Part shown: positions 23,701 to 33,553 of the stretch, in pieces
Layout: each line of letters opens with the position of its first letter
How positions within the stretch are numbered: the stretch's first letter is position 1
From: Orbilia blumenaviensis
Lineage: Eukaryota; Ascomycota; Orbiliomycetes; Orbiliales; Orbiliaceae
Direction: 5' to 3'
Assembly (NCBI GenBank): GCA_036872755.1
Contig: JAVHNS010000012.1
Location: 1,054,001 to 1,118,000, forward strand
Length of the DNA: 64,000 bases
The notes under the pieces: generated by a model
What the model saw: the letters and a program-made list of their open reading frames with translations, nothing else
What the model was told of the DNA's origin: nothing
The model's database searches: none
Position numbers and translations under genes: made by a program

Positions 23701-25042
23701 ATTTAATAGACCCTCAGTTGGTCAGCTACGGCCATCTCGAGGAAACACGCCTCCTGAAGACCAGCAAACTGGAGCTATTCCAGAAGTACAGTTACAGTCT
23801 ATTCCACGACCATCTAATATTGAAACAGAAGAGGAAGAAGAAATATCCCCAGCAAATGGCCAAAATGGTCCCAGGACCAGAATCCTCCAAGGAGCAAATG
23901 AATCCGAGGAAGGAGTTACTCAAGTACCAAGTCTCGAGATGCAAGCGGGGGATTTCGGGACCAGAGTATCAAGCCCTAATTCAGACCTTATAGATTTCCT
24001 TAATAACCCGGGCATGTTTGGCCTCGACCAGGAAGAGCCCGATAGAGTTCCCATCCAAGACGCTGAAGAGAGAGGGTTGGAACCTGTGGGGGATGTCACT
24101 AACAGTGTTGTCCCGGGCTTGCTGCAAGGCGAAGCACCCAAAGAAAACCCTCAGGCAAATTTGCAAGGTGCCTACGAAGAGCCAGAAGTAGAGCCGGCAC
24201 CAGAAAATTTTCTAGGTCGTCAATCTGAGGGTGTGCTCCGAGATCCAGGATTGGAGCCACCCGGCTTTGAACGGGTTCCACAACCCCTATTCCCAAGCGC
24301 AGCGACCCAAGGAATGTCTAATCTGATATTCCCAGATGAGCAACTCTTACGTCCTCCCCCAATGAGAGTCCCCCTTCGGGGTCTTGTAATCACTAAGCCA
24401 ATTGAAAGTGTGTACCCAGAAACACCCGGGTCTGGCCTAGATTTTACTCTTAGTAGGTCTCTAGCCCAACAACGGGAAACTGATAATTACCGACGGGCAA
24501 TGGGTGCGAAGGAAGTACCAGGTTATACAACACCACTATACCTACGGTCAACGTCCACGAAGCCAGATCCGGTACTCGATCCATTCTTGGAAGAGGATAA
24601 CACACCATTACGTCCTTTGGCGATGATGGAGAACATGGAACCGAATACTAACCGCAAGCAGGTTTGGGACAGTTTTGGGGGATACGAATTTACAGATCCA
24701 ATGTTAGATAGAGGCCTGGCTATGCGTGAAATAGAAGAAGACAGAGAAAGGAGACAAAGATCATTGGATGAAAATCCTAGATTGGCATGGAGAAATTACT
24801 TGGCAGAGATGGCCAAGCTCCAGCAACAAAGGAGAATGGTCCCCGAAGACGTTCCTTCCTGGTCAGGGCCACAATTCCTCGAACAAGAATTTGAGTCAAA
24901 ACTCGATCCCAGTAACTTCGTAATAGAAGAAGACTTGAACGCTTTCGAGAACCCAGACGACTACGATTGGAACTGGGATGAGGTTGAAAAAACACTAAGG
25001 GCAAAGAAGATAAAACCCAGTCCCGACTACCAACAGAGATAA
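20780..25042 (+). CDS. Large secreted protein with disordered Gln/Pro/Asn-rich middle, family unknown
   Basis: One intronless frame of 1420 codons from ATG 20780. Residues about 16-33 are hydrophobic (GVLFFLIVLLYSRNVAAW), a signal peptide or signal anchor. Residues about 34-185 form a folded-looking domain with VVIWNRPGAGS and AFYDDQNC motifs. A helical block near 205-270 follows, and a second near 485-545 (VTALLRSYQGAPDKKRW). Most of the rest up to about residue 1250 is Gln, Pro, Asn and Gly-rich and probably disordered. The C-terminal 130 residues are charged and Trp-containing (WRNYLAEMAKLQQQ, DDYDWNWDEVEKTL). The next gene on the same strand, starting 560 bases downstream, shares the N-terminal domain and both helical blocks, so the two are paralogues from a local duplication. 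I do not recognise the family. A secreted or cell-wall matrix role is inference only. Confidence 0.8.
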   Translation: MDKLPNRCLRWHQGSFGVLFFLIVLLYSRNVAAWYQLNLFKDRPSWWNRADISAPAEVMAQESNGYACTSNNRPLDASTTDSVVIWNRPGAGSTIVKAVAFYDDQNCGTTPDPITGRLPLPSTILIMNLASPNGVTYFSLGPYNLEFQWGSYRALDVAAERNPRKILSQFTGEPLSDTIIRRNPTPISAGKPYLPPVKVGANLSKSERFQLLRRIGTISSMLRHIGESGLLPESKRNDKRVQAISSILMSQMGKEIREESEKLEPIRQILASSPSAVGGASGAIPGISMIRNSRDPSSGLQGDPSNLSNLRSGTQPNSQIPGLNLGQEPSNYPGSIKVIPREGQILPTYDNEDRPESRYVPGPMPQGNSQASQNNIPQVNSRTSTISPTNLAGSQNPPLNLGSSYASTEGSQQPASIGSDRDLNPGGRSGPSGPSRDRIVQEASATGNNNQFPNLAPAAGGESRPENQYIVPNLPPIGLHPEILNALLRGDNPDALASRQVDVTALLRSYQGAPDKKRWMATIIAMTKNAQKVYAIANQIYDLGQKRVIPAQGGRVDPLRGPDKDSGAGGVDQNQGVPPSNPVYRATPPAQEQLPNGGQPQNGAVLGQQRVVQEFGQRPGSTIPPNVQVHRPDQMQIELPQDEASIDSQLLDTRPGQLTGAGASAVNRPSTQMLMEPSSVGLENEQGGPRGQPPPTQQIQNTQPQTVNTGSLQGGEEDQGQPRDASVESGPPVNLGEWAVAQQPQAPHVFRMGNFNPITGGAPAGRPVSQQGLTDVQIPPRTTSGTENAFDLDPENRAATEQERPLIGGTKLPPANNVRWLQEQLDPFKRQSVPTSQIEQSYSGDELPATRSLPGTQLVSQEPVLSTNQGPGTKQGNIVPRPNRNLATNVELQAPDQGGQVEPSVEENPLPAGRHPSSFALDYNRDSEAVPSDGDRSASAGLHNIPAMFQREVPSQPSAVSQEQGVPSQSNQQLFNRPSVGQLRPSRGNTPPEDQQTGAIPEVQLQSIPRPSNIETEEEEEISPANGQNGPRTRILQGANESEEGVTQVPSLEMQAGDFGTRVSSPNSDLIDFLNNPGMFGLDQEEPDRVPIQDAEERGLEPVGDVTNSVVPGLLQGEAPKENPQANLQGAYEEPEVEPAPENFLGRQSEGVLRDPGLEPPGFERVPQPLFPSAATQGMSNLIFPDEQLLRPPPMRVPLRGLVITKPIESVYPETPGSGLDFTLSRSLAQQRETDNYRRAMGAKEVPGYTTPLYLRSTSTKPDPVLDPFLEEDNTPLRPLAMMENMEPNTNRKQVWDSFGGYEFTDPMLDRGLAMREIEEDRERRQRSLDENPRLAWRNYLAEMAKLQQQRRMVPEDVPSWSGPQFLEQEFESKLDPSNFVIEEDLNAFENPDDYDWNWDEVEKTLRAKKIKPSPDYQQR

Positions 25043-25601
25043 AAATAACCCAGGTCCCTTCCCTGATTAGGGCTCTAGGTTTCAGATGTCAGTGTCTATC
25101 CATTACATGCTGAATATAGATATTGAGGCTATTTGGACCTCTTAACGACGCAAGCACTTCATTTTAGGCCTAAATTTATCTACTATCGTTATGCAAATCG
25201 AGATATACTATTAGTTTTGAAACCTATTCGGGACACAAAGCAACAAACCCCTTTTTATCTAGTTAGATTTATGTATATTATTATATCATATTTTCAGAAG
25301 TTTTAAGCCACAAGGTTTCAAAATGTTGTTACTAATTCGATGGTACTACGATAAAGGTAACTCATGCCAGAAAAAGCGGAGTGATTTCTGCATGAAAACG
25401 GCCGGGTTAAGAAAAAGCTAGCGGCTTCTCAGCTGCTTTTTTGTATGCAAGTGAGGGACTTTGCACTCAATACATAGGCTAATTAGGGCATACTGTAAGG
25501 CTCAAGTCGACTTATCTAACTGGCCAACAACGGAGGTCATTTTCTATATTCAGGTGCCATCGCCCCATTAATTCTTTTTCACAGTAATCAGCCCCGCAAT
25601 A
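25043..25601. other. Spacer between the two paralogous secreted-protein genes
   Basis: AT-rich 560-base region with no open frame of note. It should contain the terminator of the upstream gene and the promoter of the downstream one. Confidence 0.5.
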
Positions 25602-27134
25602 ATGAAATCGATCACACCGATCACCCATAATCCGATATGGACTATGTTAAGTTTACTTCCATTGTTGCAAGCCACCTCTGCCTTTTACATCGAGGCCGCC
25701 GTAGGAAGTGGCGAGTACTTTAGTCGCGCCCACCCCTTGAAAATTGGCTCCGGTAAACCTGAATTTAAGGGCCCGTATGAATGTGGGCTTACAGGCGAGA
25801 TCTTCCGACTCAGCGAGCAGCCAGTCGATGGTGTTGCTGTCTGGAATCGTCCAGATAGTCAGGCCATCCTTGCGCTCGCCCTTTACACCGGTCTTTCGTG
25901 TAATAGAAGCCGTGGGACTCATGGGCAAAGGCCAAAGATTATGATTCTGCTGGACCCGAATCGAATACGGGGCGTCCACGTCGTCAGTTTCCAACAATAT
26001 GAGCTGTCCGCAGTTTGTAAAAGTTGGCAAGGAGTTAGTATACAGGAAGAGATGAAAGTTGGTGGCGCCTTACATGGATATGATCATCCCAAACTGTTAG
26101 CTGGAAGTCTTATATATTGGGACGACGCTGGTATAAGAACTATCGAATTGGACGCTGTAAAATGGATCAACGCGATTCCATACGAGCCGCTTACTTTACA
26201 ACGGCAGATCTCACAGTATTTAAGGGAGGTTGTGGAGGTGCACGTTAACCCCAGGCTTGCAGTCGATTCTAAATATTCAGGAGCTAAAATATTGATGAAG
26301 AGCATCAATGGGTTTTTAGGGATAGATGGTTCCGAGATACGTGACCCACCGTTTCTAAAGGAATACCTTCCACAATTGAAACTGGATGTGGATGATAGCT
26401 ACGAGTCTTTCAAGACGGTACCTGGATCTATGAATAGTGATGGCTTCGGAAGGGGGGACCCAAGAAATACACAGTCCGCACCGAGAAAGCCTCAACTTAT
26501 TCAAGGAATCGATATTTTGGGACAAGATAATGCTGGGATAGATGATATTAGGCGTAAGAAGATTCCAATAAATGAGATAATAAAGAGTTTTAACAAAGTA
26601 CCGGATAAGCTTGAAGAGAAAAGGGCGTGGTATCGGGGTGTCGAAGCTCGGATGGCATACAATTTACAGGTGCTGGCTAACGCATGGAGAACCCTTTGGG
26701 CTTGGGAGAAAGCGAACTCCGAGCTAGCTACGACACGCCCTGAAAATGTGGGTTTAAGGCAGAGTGCAGGACTAACAGGAAGACAGGACAGTAGTGTGGG
26801 TCAAAGGACTGAGCAGGCTAGGGGCATGTCAGGGCTTCAAGGAGCGCCTAGAGATGTGGCTGGATTAATCACAAACAGACTGGATCCTAATCGGGTGGGG
26901 GCTCAGGAGGAGGTGGAGCGAGTACAAATCAATAGAAAGGATGCCCAAGGTATCGAAAGTGGCATACTAGAAATTAGCGATGATGAAGACCTACCTGAGG
27001 TACCACAGTTCATGCATGGGATACAGGATATAGATGCGCAGTCGTCAGGATCAGGGGTTAGTGACTTTTTTGGAGACGTTTCTAGAGTAGCTCACCGTGG
27101 GGGGAACCAGGGGCCCGACTTGAGTTTTGTCTGA
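25602..27134 (+). CDS. Secreted protein, paralogue of the upstream 1420-aa protein
   Basis: Intronless frame of 510 codons from ATG 25602. Residues about 12-28 (WTMLSLLPLLQATSAF) form a likely signal peptide. The following domain carries VAVWNRPDSQAILALALYTG, equivalent to VVIWNRPGAGS...AVAFYDD of the neighbour. Two helical blocks also correspond: one near residues 200-245 (LQRQISQYLREVVEVHV) and one near 325-370 (IIKSFNKVPDKLEEKRAW) against LLRSYQGAPDKKRW upstream. The long Gln/Pro-rich insert of the neighbour is missing, so this copy may show the minimal domain set. The tail ends in an acidic SDDEDLPEVP-type motif and a Gly/Ser stretch. Function unknown; the coding frame and signal peptide are well supported. 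Confidence 0.8.
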   Translation: MKSITPITHNPIWTMLSLLPLLQATSAFYIEAAVGSGEYFSRAHPLKIGSGKPEFKGPYECGLTGEIFRLSEQPVDGVAVWNRPDSQAILALALYTGLSCNRSRGTHGQRPKIMILLDPNRIRGVHVVSFQQYELSAVCKSWQGVSIQEEMKVGGALHGYDHPKLLAGSLIYWDDAGIRTIELDAVKWINAIPYEPLTLQRQISQYLREVVEVHVNPRLAVDSKYSGAKILMKSINGFLGIDGSEIRDPPFLKEYLPQLKLDVDDSYESFKTVPGSMNSDGFGRGDPRNTQSAPRKPQLIQGIDILGQDNAGIDDIRRKKIPINEIIKSFNKVPDKLEEKRAWYRGVEARMAYNLQVLANAWRTLWAWEKANSELATTRPENVGLRQSAGLTGRQDSSVGQRTEQARGMSGLQGAPRDVAGLITNRLDPNRVGAQEEVERVQINRKDAQGIESGILEISDDEDLPEVPQFMHGIQDIDAQSSGSGVSDFFGDVSRVAHRGGNQGPDLSFV

Positions 27135-28448
27135 AAGGGAGCTGCTATGGACGATATTGCGCCCGTAGACAACGTATGTAAATGCTCCACAGGGATGTTG
27201 TGTGGGTGTGTTGTCAGATGTTGAATGGCGTTGTATTTTGTTAGATCCAGATAGGGAATAGTGCCACCAAATTGGTGGAGCGGCATCGGCCACCATCTGA
27301 GACAAGCCTCCGTTGTTCTGACGTCGGGACTTAATCGATATCAAGAGCCTTAAAAGAGCCCGGAGGGAAGGACAATTAAAGCGCGGCCAATAAAGCCATC
27401 GACATCATCGCGATATATATCATTCTAGAAGCAAGCCAATTGGCATCTGTGCGTGTTGAACTCCCCATGGCGAGCGCCCCCGCCGACGTGCCAAATTCCA
27501 AACAGGTGTACGTACTTAGTATGCATATGCATTTGTAGTTAAAATAGGTGCTGTATATTTAAGTACCTAGCAAATTATTGAAATCCAATTATGACACTCG
27601 GCGAGGCAGCAAAATCGGAGTTCGAACCGGGCGGGACCCAGAGAAAATTCTGATCTTGACGTTCCGGCACCAGGGAGCTCCTTGAGACCTAGCACAGGAG
27701 ACTAGCAAGCCCCGTTCCGGCCTGGCTGCTGCTTAGAACCGCAGAACTACTGCATGTTGGGACCGGTACCTTGCTGCATCGGCCCTAGCGCCAGTGGATA
27801 AACTCAACAGCTTGCAGCAATTCCCCGCCCGAATCGAGCATGCCTTCGTGTGACCTACGTTCCAAGATTGCTGTTGAGTGTTGAAAGTCTGATTGCACTG
27901 CGTGGGACGAAGGGAACCAATTGCCCGCTGCCGATTATAGGCGATTGTTTGTAAGTTCATGTACCCGTTAGCCCTGGACCGGCCGGTCAGTGCACCTGAG
28001 CGAGTGGGAGAATGAGGGAGTAATCTGGAGCAGTAGGAGGTTGGATCCATGAAGGTTGGAGGTTGGAGGTTCGAAGTTTTTTTGCCCACGCGCCGCTTCG
28101 CAGCAAGTTGGTTGTTCCTTCCGCCAAAAATTTTACATGATATAATATTGAACCGCCCACCCCGACCTCATCCAGCTTTCTTCTCAAGACTCATACAACC
28201 CGCAGCTAACCCTTCCATTCCGAAGACTTCATACTTTTCCCTTGCCAATCCATTGGTATCAAATATCCATATCTTTTTCTGTCGAAGGCAGGATTGATAA
28301 AAACTAGATTAAAATACAAAAGAATTAAAAAAAATTTTGACGTGCTTGTGCACATAAATACATACATCCAATCCCTCCAAACCCCTCTTCACACAGCACA
28401 AGCAAAACTGGAGCCTCGGTAGCACAGTCACTTTTCCTCCAATCCACC
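27135..28448. other. Intergenic region upstream of the carbamoyl-phosphate synthase gene
   Basis: About 1.3 kb. The last 150 bases before ATG 28449 contain no ATG, so there is no upstream ORF of the arginine-attenuator-peptide kind; in fungi that element belongs to the small-subunit gene. Nothing else is recognised. Confidence 0.5.
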
Positions 28449-31400
28449 ATGTCTCAAAGACTTATGATCAAGAACATTCCCATTTCGAAGCTTAACACCT
28501 TCGCCGCTTACACTCGGTCTTTCAACTCTTTAACGGCAATCCATAAACTGGTCCCGCCTATAGCACCTGCCGCGACCCCAAATGTCGCTGGGAAACGCCT
28601 GCTTACCACGGGCCACAGGGTCAAGTCAATTCTCCAGGCCCGCACGTTTTCCACGACGGTCGCGAGGAAGGTGCATGATACAACTCAGGTAGCTCCTTCT
28701 GCGAAGGCGTATCTTGAGTCGGGGGTGATTGCGGGTAGCGGCAATCTGGTCGATGTGAACAAGGTGTTGGTTATTGGTAGTGGTGGTTTGAGCATTGGTC
28801 AGGCCGGAGAGTTCGACTACTCTGGTGAGTCCTTCCATCTGCTTAACAATCAATCTGTTTTGCTTCTAAAACTACGGGTACACGTTCCAAGCTGGCTGCT
28901 AACATTGGCTCTTGTATTTTATAATAGGCTCCCAGGCTATCAAGGCACTGAAAGAGGCTGGCAAGCAGTCTATTCTTATTAATCCTAATATCGCAAACAT
29001 TCAGACTTCTCACTTTCTCGCGGATGAAGTCTACTTCCTCCCGGTCACTACCGAGTATATCTCCCACGTCATTGAACGAGAACGTCCAGATGGTATCCTT
29101 CTCACCTTCGGAGGCCAGACAGGTCTTAACGTCGGCGTCAAGCTTGATAAGATGGGTGTTTTTGAGAGAATGGGTGTTAAAGTTCTGGGCACTCCAATCA
29201 AGACCCTAGAGACATCCGAGGATCGTGATTTGTTTGCCAAGGCATTGAAGGAAATTGATATCCCAATTGCCGAGTCTATCGCCGTTAATACGGTTGAGGA
29301 AGCACTAGCTGCTGCTGACGAGATCGGATATCCTATCATTGTCCGTTCAGCCTACGCCCTAGGAGGATTGGGATCCGGCTTCGCAAAGGATCGTGCAGAG
29401 CTCGAGTCTCTGTCTTCTCAATCTCTTTCCCTTGCCCCTCAGATTCTCGTCGAGAAGTCTTTGAAGGGATGGAAGGAAGTCGAGTATGAAGTCGTCCGAG
29501 ATGCTTCCAATAACTGTATCACCGTTTGCAACATGGAGAACTTCGACCCTCTTGGCATCCACACGGGAGACAGTATCGTTGTCGCCCCATCCCAGACACT
29601 TAGCGATGAGGAGTACCACATGCTTCGGTCCGCCGCTATTAAGATTGTCCGACATCTTGGCGTCGTCGGTGAATGCAATGTGCAGTACGCTCTTCAACCT
29701 AATGGGTTGGACTACAGGGTTATTGAAGTCAATGCTCGTTTGTCGCGATCCTCCGCTCTTGCCAGCAAGGCTACTGGCTACCCATTAGCCTACACTGCCG
29801 CTAAGATTGCGCTGGGACACACACTACCAGAGCTACCAAACGCCGTCACCAAGACTACAACCGCAAATTTCGAGCCTTCGCTAGATTACATCGTTTCCAA
29901 GATCCCGCGATGGGATTTGAGCAAATTTGGCCATGTCAAGCGTGACATCGGATCTGCTATGAAGTCTGTCGGCGAAGTTATGGCTATTGGTCGTACCTTC
30001 GAAGAGTCTATCCAGAAGGCTATTCGACAGGTTGACCCCAAGTTCCTTGGCTTCCAGGGTGACAAATTTGAAGACCTTGACTTTGAACTTTCCAACCCAA
30101 CTGATAGGCGATGGCTCGCTGTCGGTCAAGCCATGCTTCACGAGAACTATACTGTAGACCGTGTTCACGAACTCACCAAAATCGACAAATGGTTCCTTTA
30201 CAAGCTCCAAAACATCGTCGACTGCCACCACGAGATTCTTAATATTGGCTCCCTCTTCGGACTTAATCAAGAAATCCTGCTCAAGGCCAAGAAGCTTGGT
30301 TTCGGCGACAAGCAGATCGCTCAGCTAGTAGGGTGCACCGAGGATGAAGTCCGTGCTCGCCGAAAGAATTTTGGAATCCATCCATGGGTCAAGAAAATCG
30401 ACACCCTCGCCGCAGAATTCCCTGCCGATACCAACTACTTGTACACCACGTATAACGCCTCCTCCCACGATGTTACCTTCGACGATCATGGTATTGTCAT
30501 CCTTGGTTCTGGTGTCTACCGTATCGGCAGCTCCGTCGAGTTTGACTGGTGTGCCGTTTCTGCCACCCTTGCCCTCCGAGAACTGGGCAAGAAGACTGTC
30601 ATGATCAATTATAACCCTGAGACATACTCCACCGACTTCGACACAGCCGATAAGCTCTACTTTGAAGAGTTGAGCTATGAGCGTGTTATGGATATCTACG
30701 AACTCGAAGCCGCCGCAGGTGTTGTCGTCTCTGTCGGTGGCCAGCTACCACAAAACATTGCCCTCAAGCTCTCTGAGACTGGTGCCAAGGTTTTGGGAAC
30801 TGATCCAAAGGATATCGATAAGGCTGAGGATCGACACAAGTTCTCTCAGATCCTCGATAGCATCGGTGTGGACCAGCCAGCATGGAAGGAGCTTACTAGC
30901 TTCGATGAAGCCCTTAACTTCTCTCAATCTGTCGGTTTCCCAGTCCTCGTCCGTCCCTCTTATGTTCTCTCTGGTGCTGCCATGAGTGTCATCCGCGATG
31001 AAAGCGAATTAGAGGAGAAGCTGAAGAACGCTGCGGCTGTTACACCCGACCATCCAGTCGTCATTACCAAGTTCATTGAAGGCGCCATGGAAATTGATGT
31101 CGATGCCGTCGCCCATGAAGGGAAACTGTTGATCCACGCTGTTTCTGAGCACGTTGAACAGGCCGGTGTCCATTCTGGTGATGCGACCCTCGTATTGCCA
31201 CCCCAGAGCTTGGATGAGTCTACTATGGCCCGTGTCAAGGATATCGCTATCAAGGTCGCAAAGGCATGGTCCATCACCGGTCCATACAACATGCAGATCA
31301 TCAAGGCCGACAACCCAGATGGTGGAGAGCCACAACTCAAGGTTATCGAGTGTAACCTTCGTGCTTCCCGTTCCTTCCCATTTGTTAGCAAGGTCCTTGG

Positions 31401-32153
31401 TGTCAACTTCGTCGACGTTGCGACTAAGGCTCTTGCCAACACTGCTGTTCCAGAGCCAGTCGACGTTATGGCTCAAAAGGTTGACAGAGTTGCTACTAAG
31501 GTCCCACAGTTTTCGTGGACCAGGTTGGCAGGTGCTGATCCCTTCTTGGGAGTTGAGATGGCCAGTACCGGAGAAATCGCTTGTTTCGGAAAGGACATCG
31601 TCGAGGCTTATTGGGCTAGTATCCAGTCCGTTATGAACTTCACGGTCCCAGAACCCGGCAGTGGTATCCTCATTGGTGGTGATGTTTCTGCTCCATACCT
31701 CAAGCAGATTGTCGAATACATCGCTCCAATGGGCTACAAACTTCTTGCTGCCAACCCTAGTGTTAAGGAGGCGTTAGAGAAGGACGTACCAGCCGCTAAG
31801 ATTGAAGTCCTCGACTTCCCAAAGACGGATAAGAGGAAGTTGAGGGAAATCTTCAAGGAGAAGGATATCAAGGGAGTCTTCAACCTTGCTGCCGCCAAGG
31901 GTAGCCATCTGTTGGATGAGGACTACGTGATGAGGAGGAATGCGGTCGATTTCAACGTACCGCTGTTTATGGAGCCTAAGGTACATTCCCTAGTCTATTT
32001 TATCGACCATAATTTTGAAATGCTAACATAAGGTTACTTTTTTAGACGGCTGTTCTGTTTGCAAGGTGTTTGAGTGAGAAGTTGCCCAGGAAGGAGGGTA
32101 TTCCCAGCGAAGTCAAGCGATGGAGCGAGTTTATTGGCGGAAAGCCATTGTAA
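28449..32153 (+). CDS. cpa2: Carbamoyl-phosphate synthase, arginine-specific, large chain (mitochondrial)
   Basis: Three exons, 28449-28824, 28928-31980 and 32046-32153, with GTGAGT...ATAATAG and GTACAT...TTTTAG introns, encode 1178 aa. Residues 1 to about 75 are rich in Arg, Lys, Ser and Ala with few acidic residues, as in a mitochondrial presequence. The first synthetase half starts at KVLVIGSGGLSIGQAGEFDY and the second at DHGIVILGSGVYRIGSSVEF. Each half carries an ATP-grasp fold, with signature segments such as YPIIVRSAYALGGLGSGFA and PVLVRPSYVLSGAAMSV. A C-terminal allosteric-type domain ends SEVKRWSEFIGGKPL. With the separately encoded small glutaminase subunit, the enzyme makes carbamoyl phosphate from glutamine (ammonia), bicarbonate and 2 ATP for arginine synthesis. 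The absence of fused glutaminase or aspartate transcarbamylase domains, the presequence and the length separate it from the pyrimidine-pathway CAD-type enzyme. Confidence 0.96.
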
Positions 32154-33553
32154 AAGGATAGGGGTTGTATTGCATCAAACGCATACTCTGTATAAATTTT
32201 ATCAAAAATATGGATATTGCTTCTAAGCCTCGTTTTCTTTTTTTTGCCTAATTTTTTCTTTGTTTGTTTTTGGTTTTCTAATTGCGGCATCAGTGTTTGA
32301 TTGCTCGGGCGGGTGGTTTTTGATGGTGAAATGTATATAGAAACAAAAAAAAGCAGCGAACATGAATTCCAAGAAGCGACGATGATTCGCGACTTTTACA
32401 AGTGTATACTTGTTTAATCAGTTTTGGAAATGCTGCACATGATCGATTAGAAGGAGATATTCTCTCGTATCTCTTCAGTTAAATAGTGTCTTTTTTTATC
32501 GGATAAGAATCAAGAGAAAATATCATAGCTAAGCTACGGCCGTACTAATTACTGACTAAGCACTTGGCTACTACTGCTACTACTACTGGTTGACAAGGCA
32601 AAAGCACATGCACAGGAAAGCAAACTATATATACACCGCATGAGGGAGAACTGAAAAAGAAAATAAGAAGAACGGCGGGAAACGCAGGAAGAGGAGGAAG
32701 AATAAGGGATTTTTTTCAAACTGGCAACTGGGACTGTGGAGCTAGTAGCGAGAAGGACAACCGCAAGGTGATGTAGTCAGTGTGCAATAAGACGCGGGCA
32801 AGGAGGAAGAAGATGGGCGTGTATCCAGGAGTAATAAAATGTTGAACAATGATGGGCTTTTTTTCTCTTTTTTTTGTTTACCTTCATGGATGGATACCAC
32901 ACGTGAGCGCACACGCAACAGGAAAAAAAAATTAGGGCAGACTTATTACGCTCACGAAACCACCGCCGATTGTAGAAGAGAGAGAAAAAGGAAGATGTAA
33001 AAAATACAGAGGTGTATGACCGTTTCTTTCATGGGTCGTACGTACATACAGGATAGAGATTGTTTATCCTTGGTTTCGTTCCATTTCGTTAGACAAAATG
33101 CCATTTCCACTAACAGATTCTGCCTGTCAATCGCCTTCACAGGCGTGTTCGAATCAGTTGTGGAATAGCTAAGCCTCTCGTGCAGATCTGATATTTTTCG
33201 GGGATATTGTGGAAAGGAGAGATCATCAGGCGAGGGGAGTAGGTATTCCAATGTGGTAGAATCGGGAATAGAGGGAATAGATGATGGCCGGGTTGACAGT
33301 CCCAACCCAGACTGAAACCGGCCACAGCTTTCGGGGCAGGCATCGTTAAGTTAAAAATCCTTAGGGGGAAAAAATAAAATAAAAATAGGTTGATTGAATA
33401 GTAGACCGGCACGGGAAGAAGTCATGGAAGAAGAAAAGGGAACATAAAAAAGAGGGATATTAAGATCAAAATAGAGAAGGGAACCCAGGTCAGGACGCAA
33501 TTACCATAAAAGTCCCACGATATGGGGGCTCAGAGCTCTTAGAGGTTCGCAGA
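32154..33553. other. Intergenic region between convergent genes
   Basis: Shared 3' region of the convergent carbamoyl-phosphate synthase (+) and PWWP (-) genes, with A- and T-rich homopolymer runs and a short ACT repeat near 32567-32589. No gene is supported in it. Confidence 0.5.

Noticed and set aside
27595..27660. tRNA-like T-arm (TTCGAACC with flanking G/C)
   Set aside because: No matching acceptor, D or anticodon stems could be drawn around it.
28290..28448. Arginine attenuator peptide upstream ORF for the carbamoyl-phosphate synthase gene
   Set aside because: The leader has no ATG, and this element is known from the small-subunit gene, not the large one.
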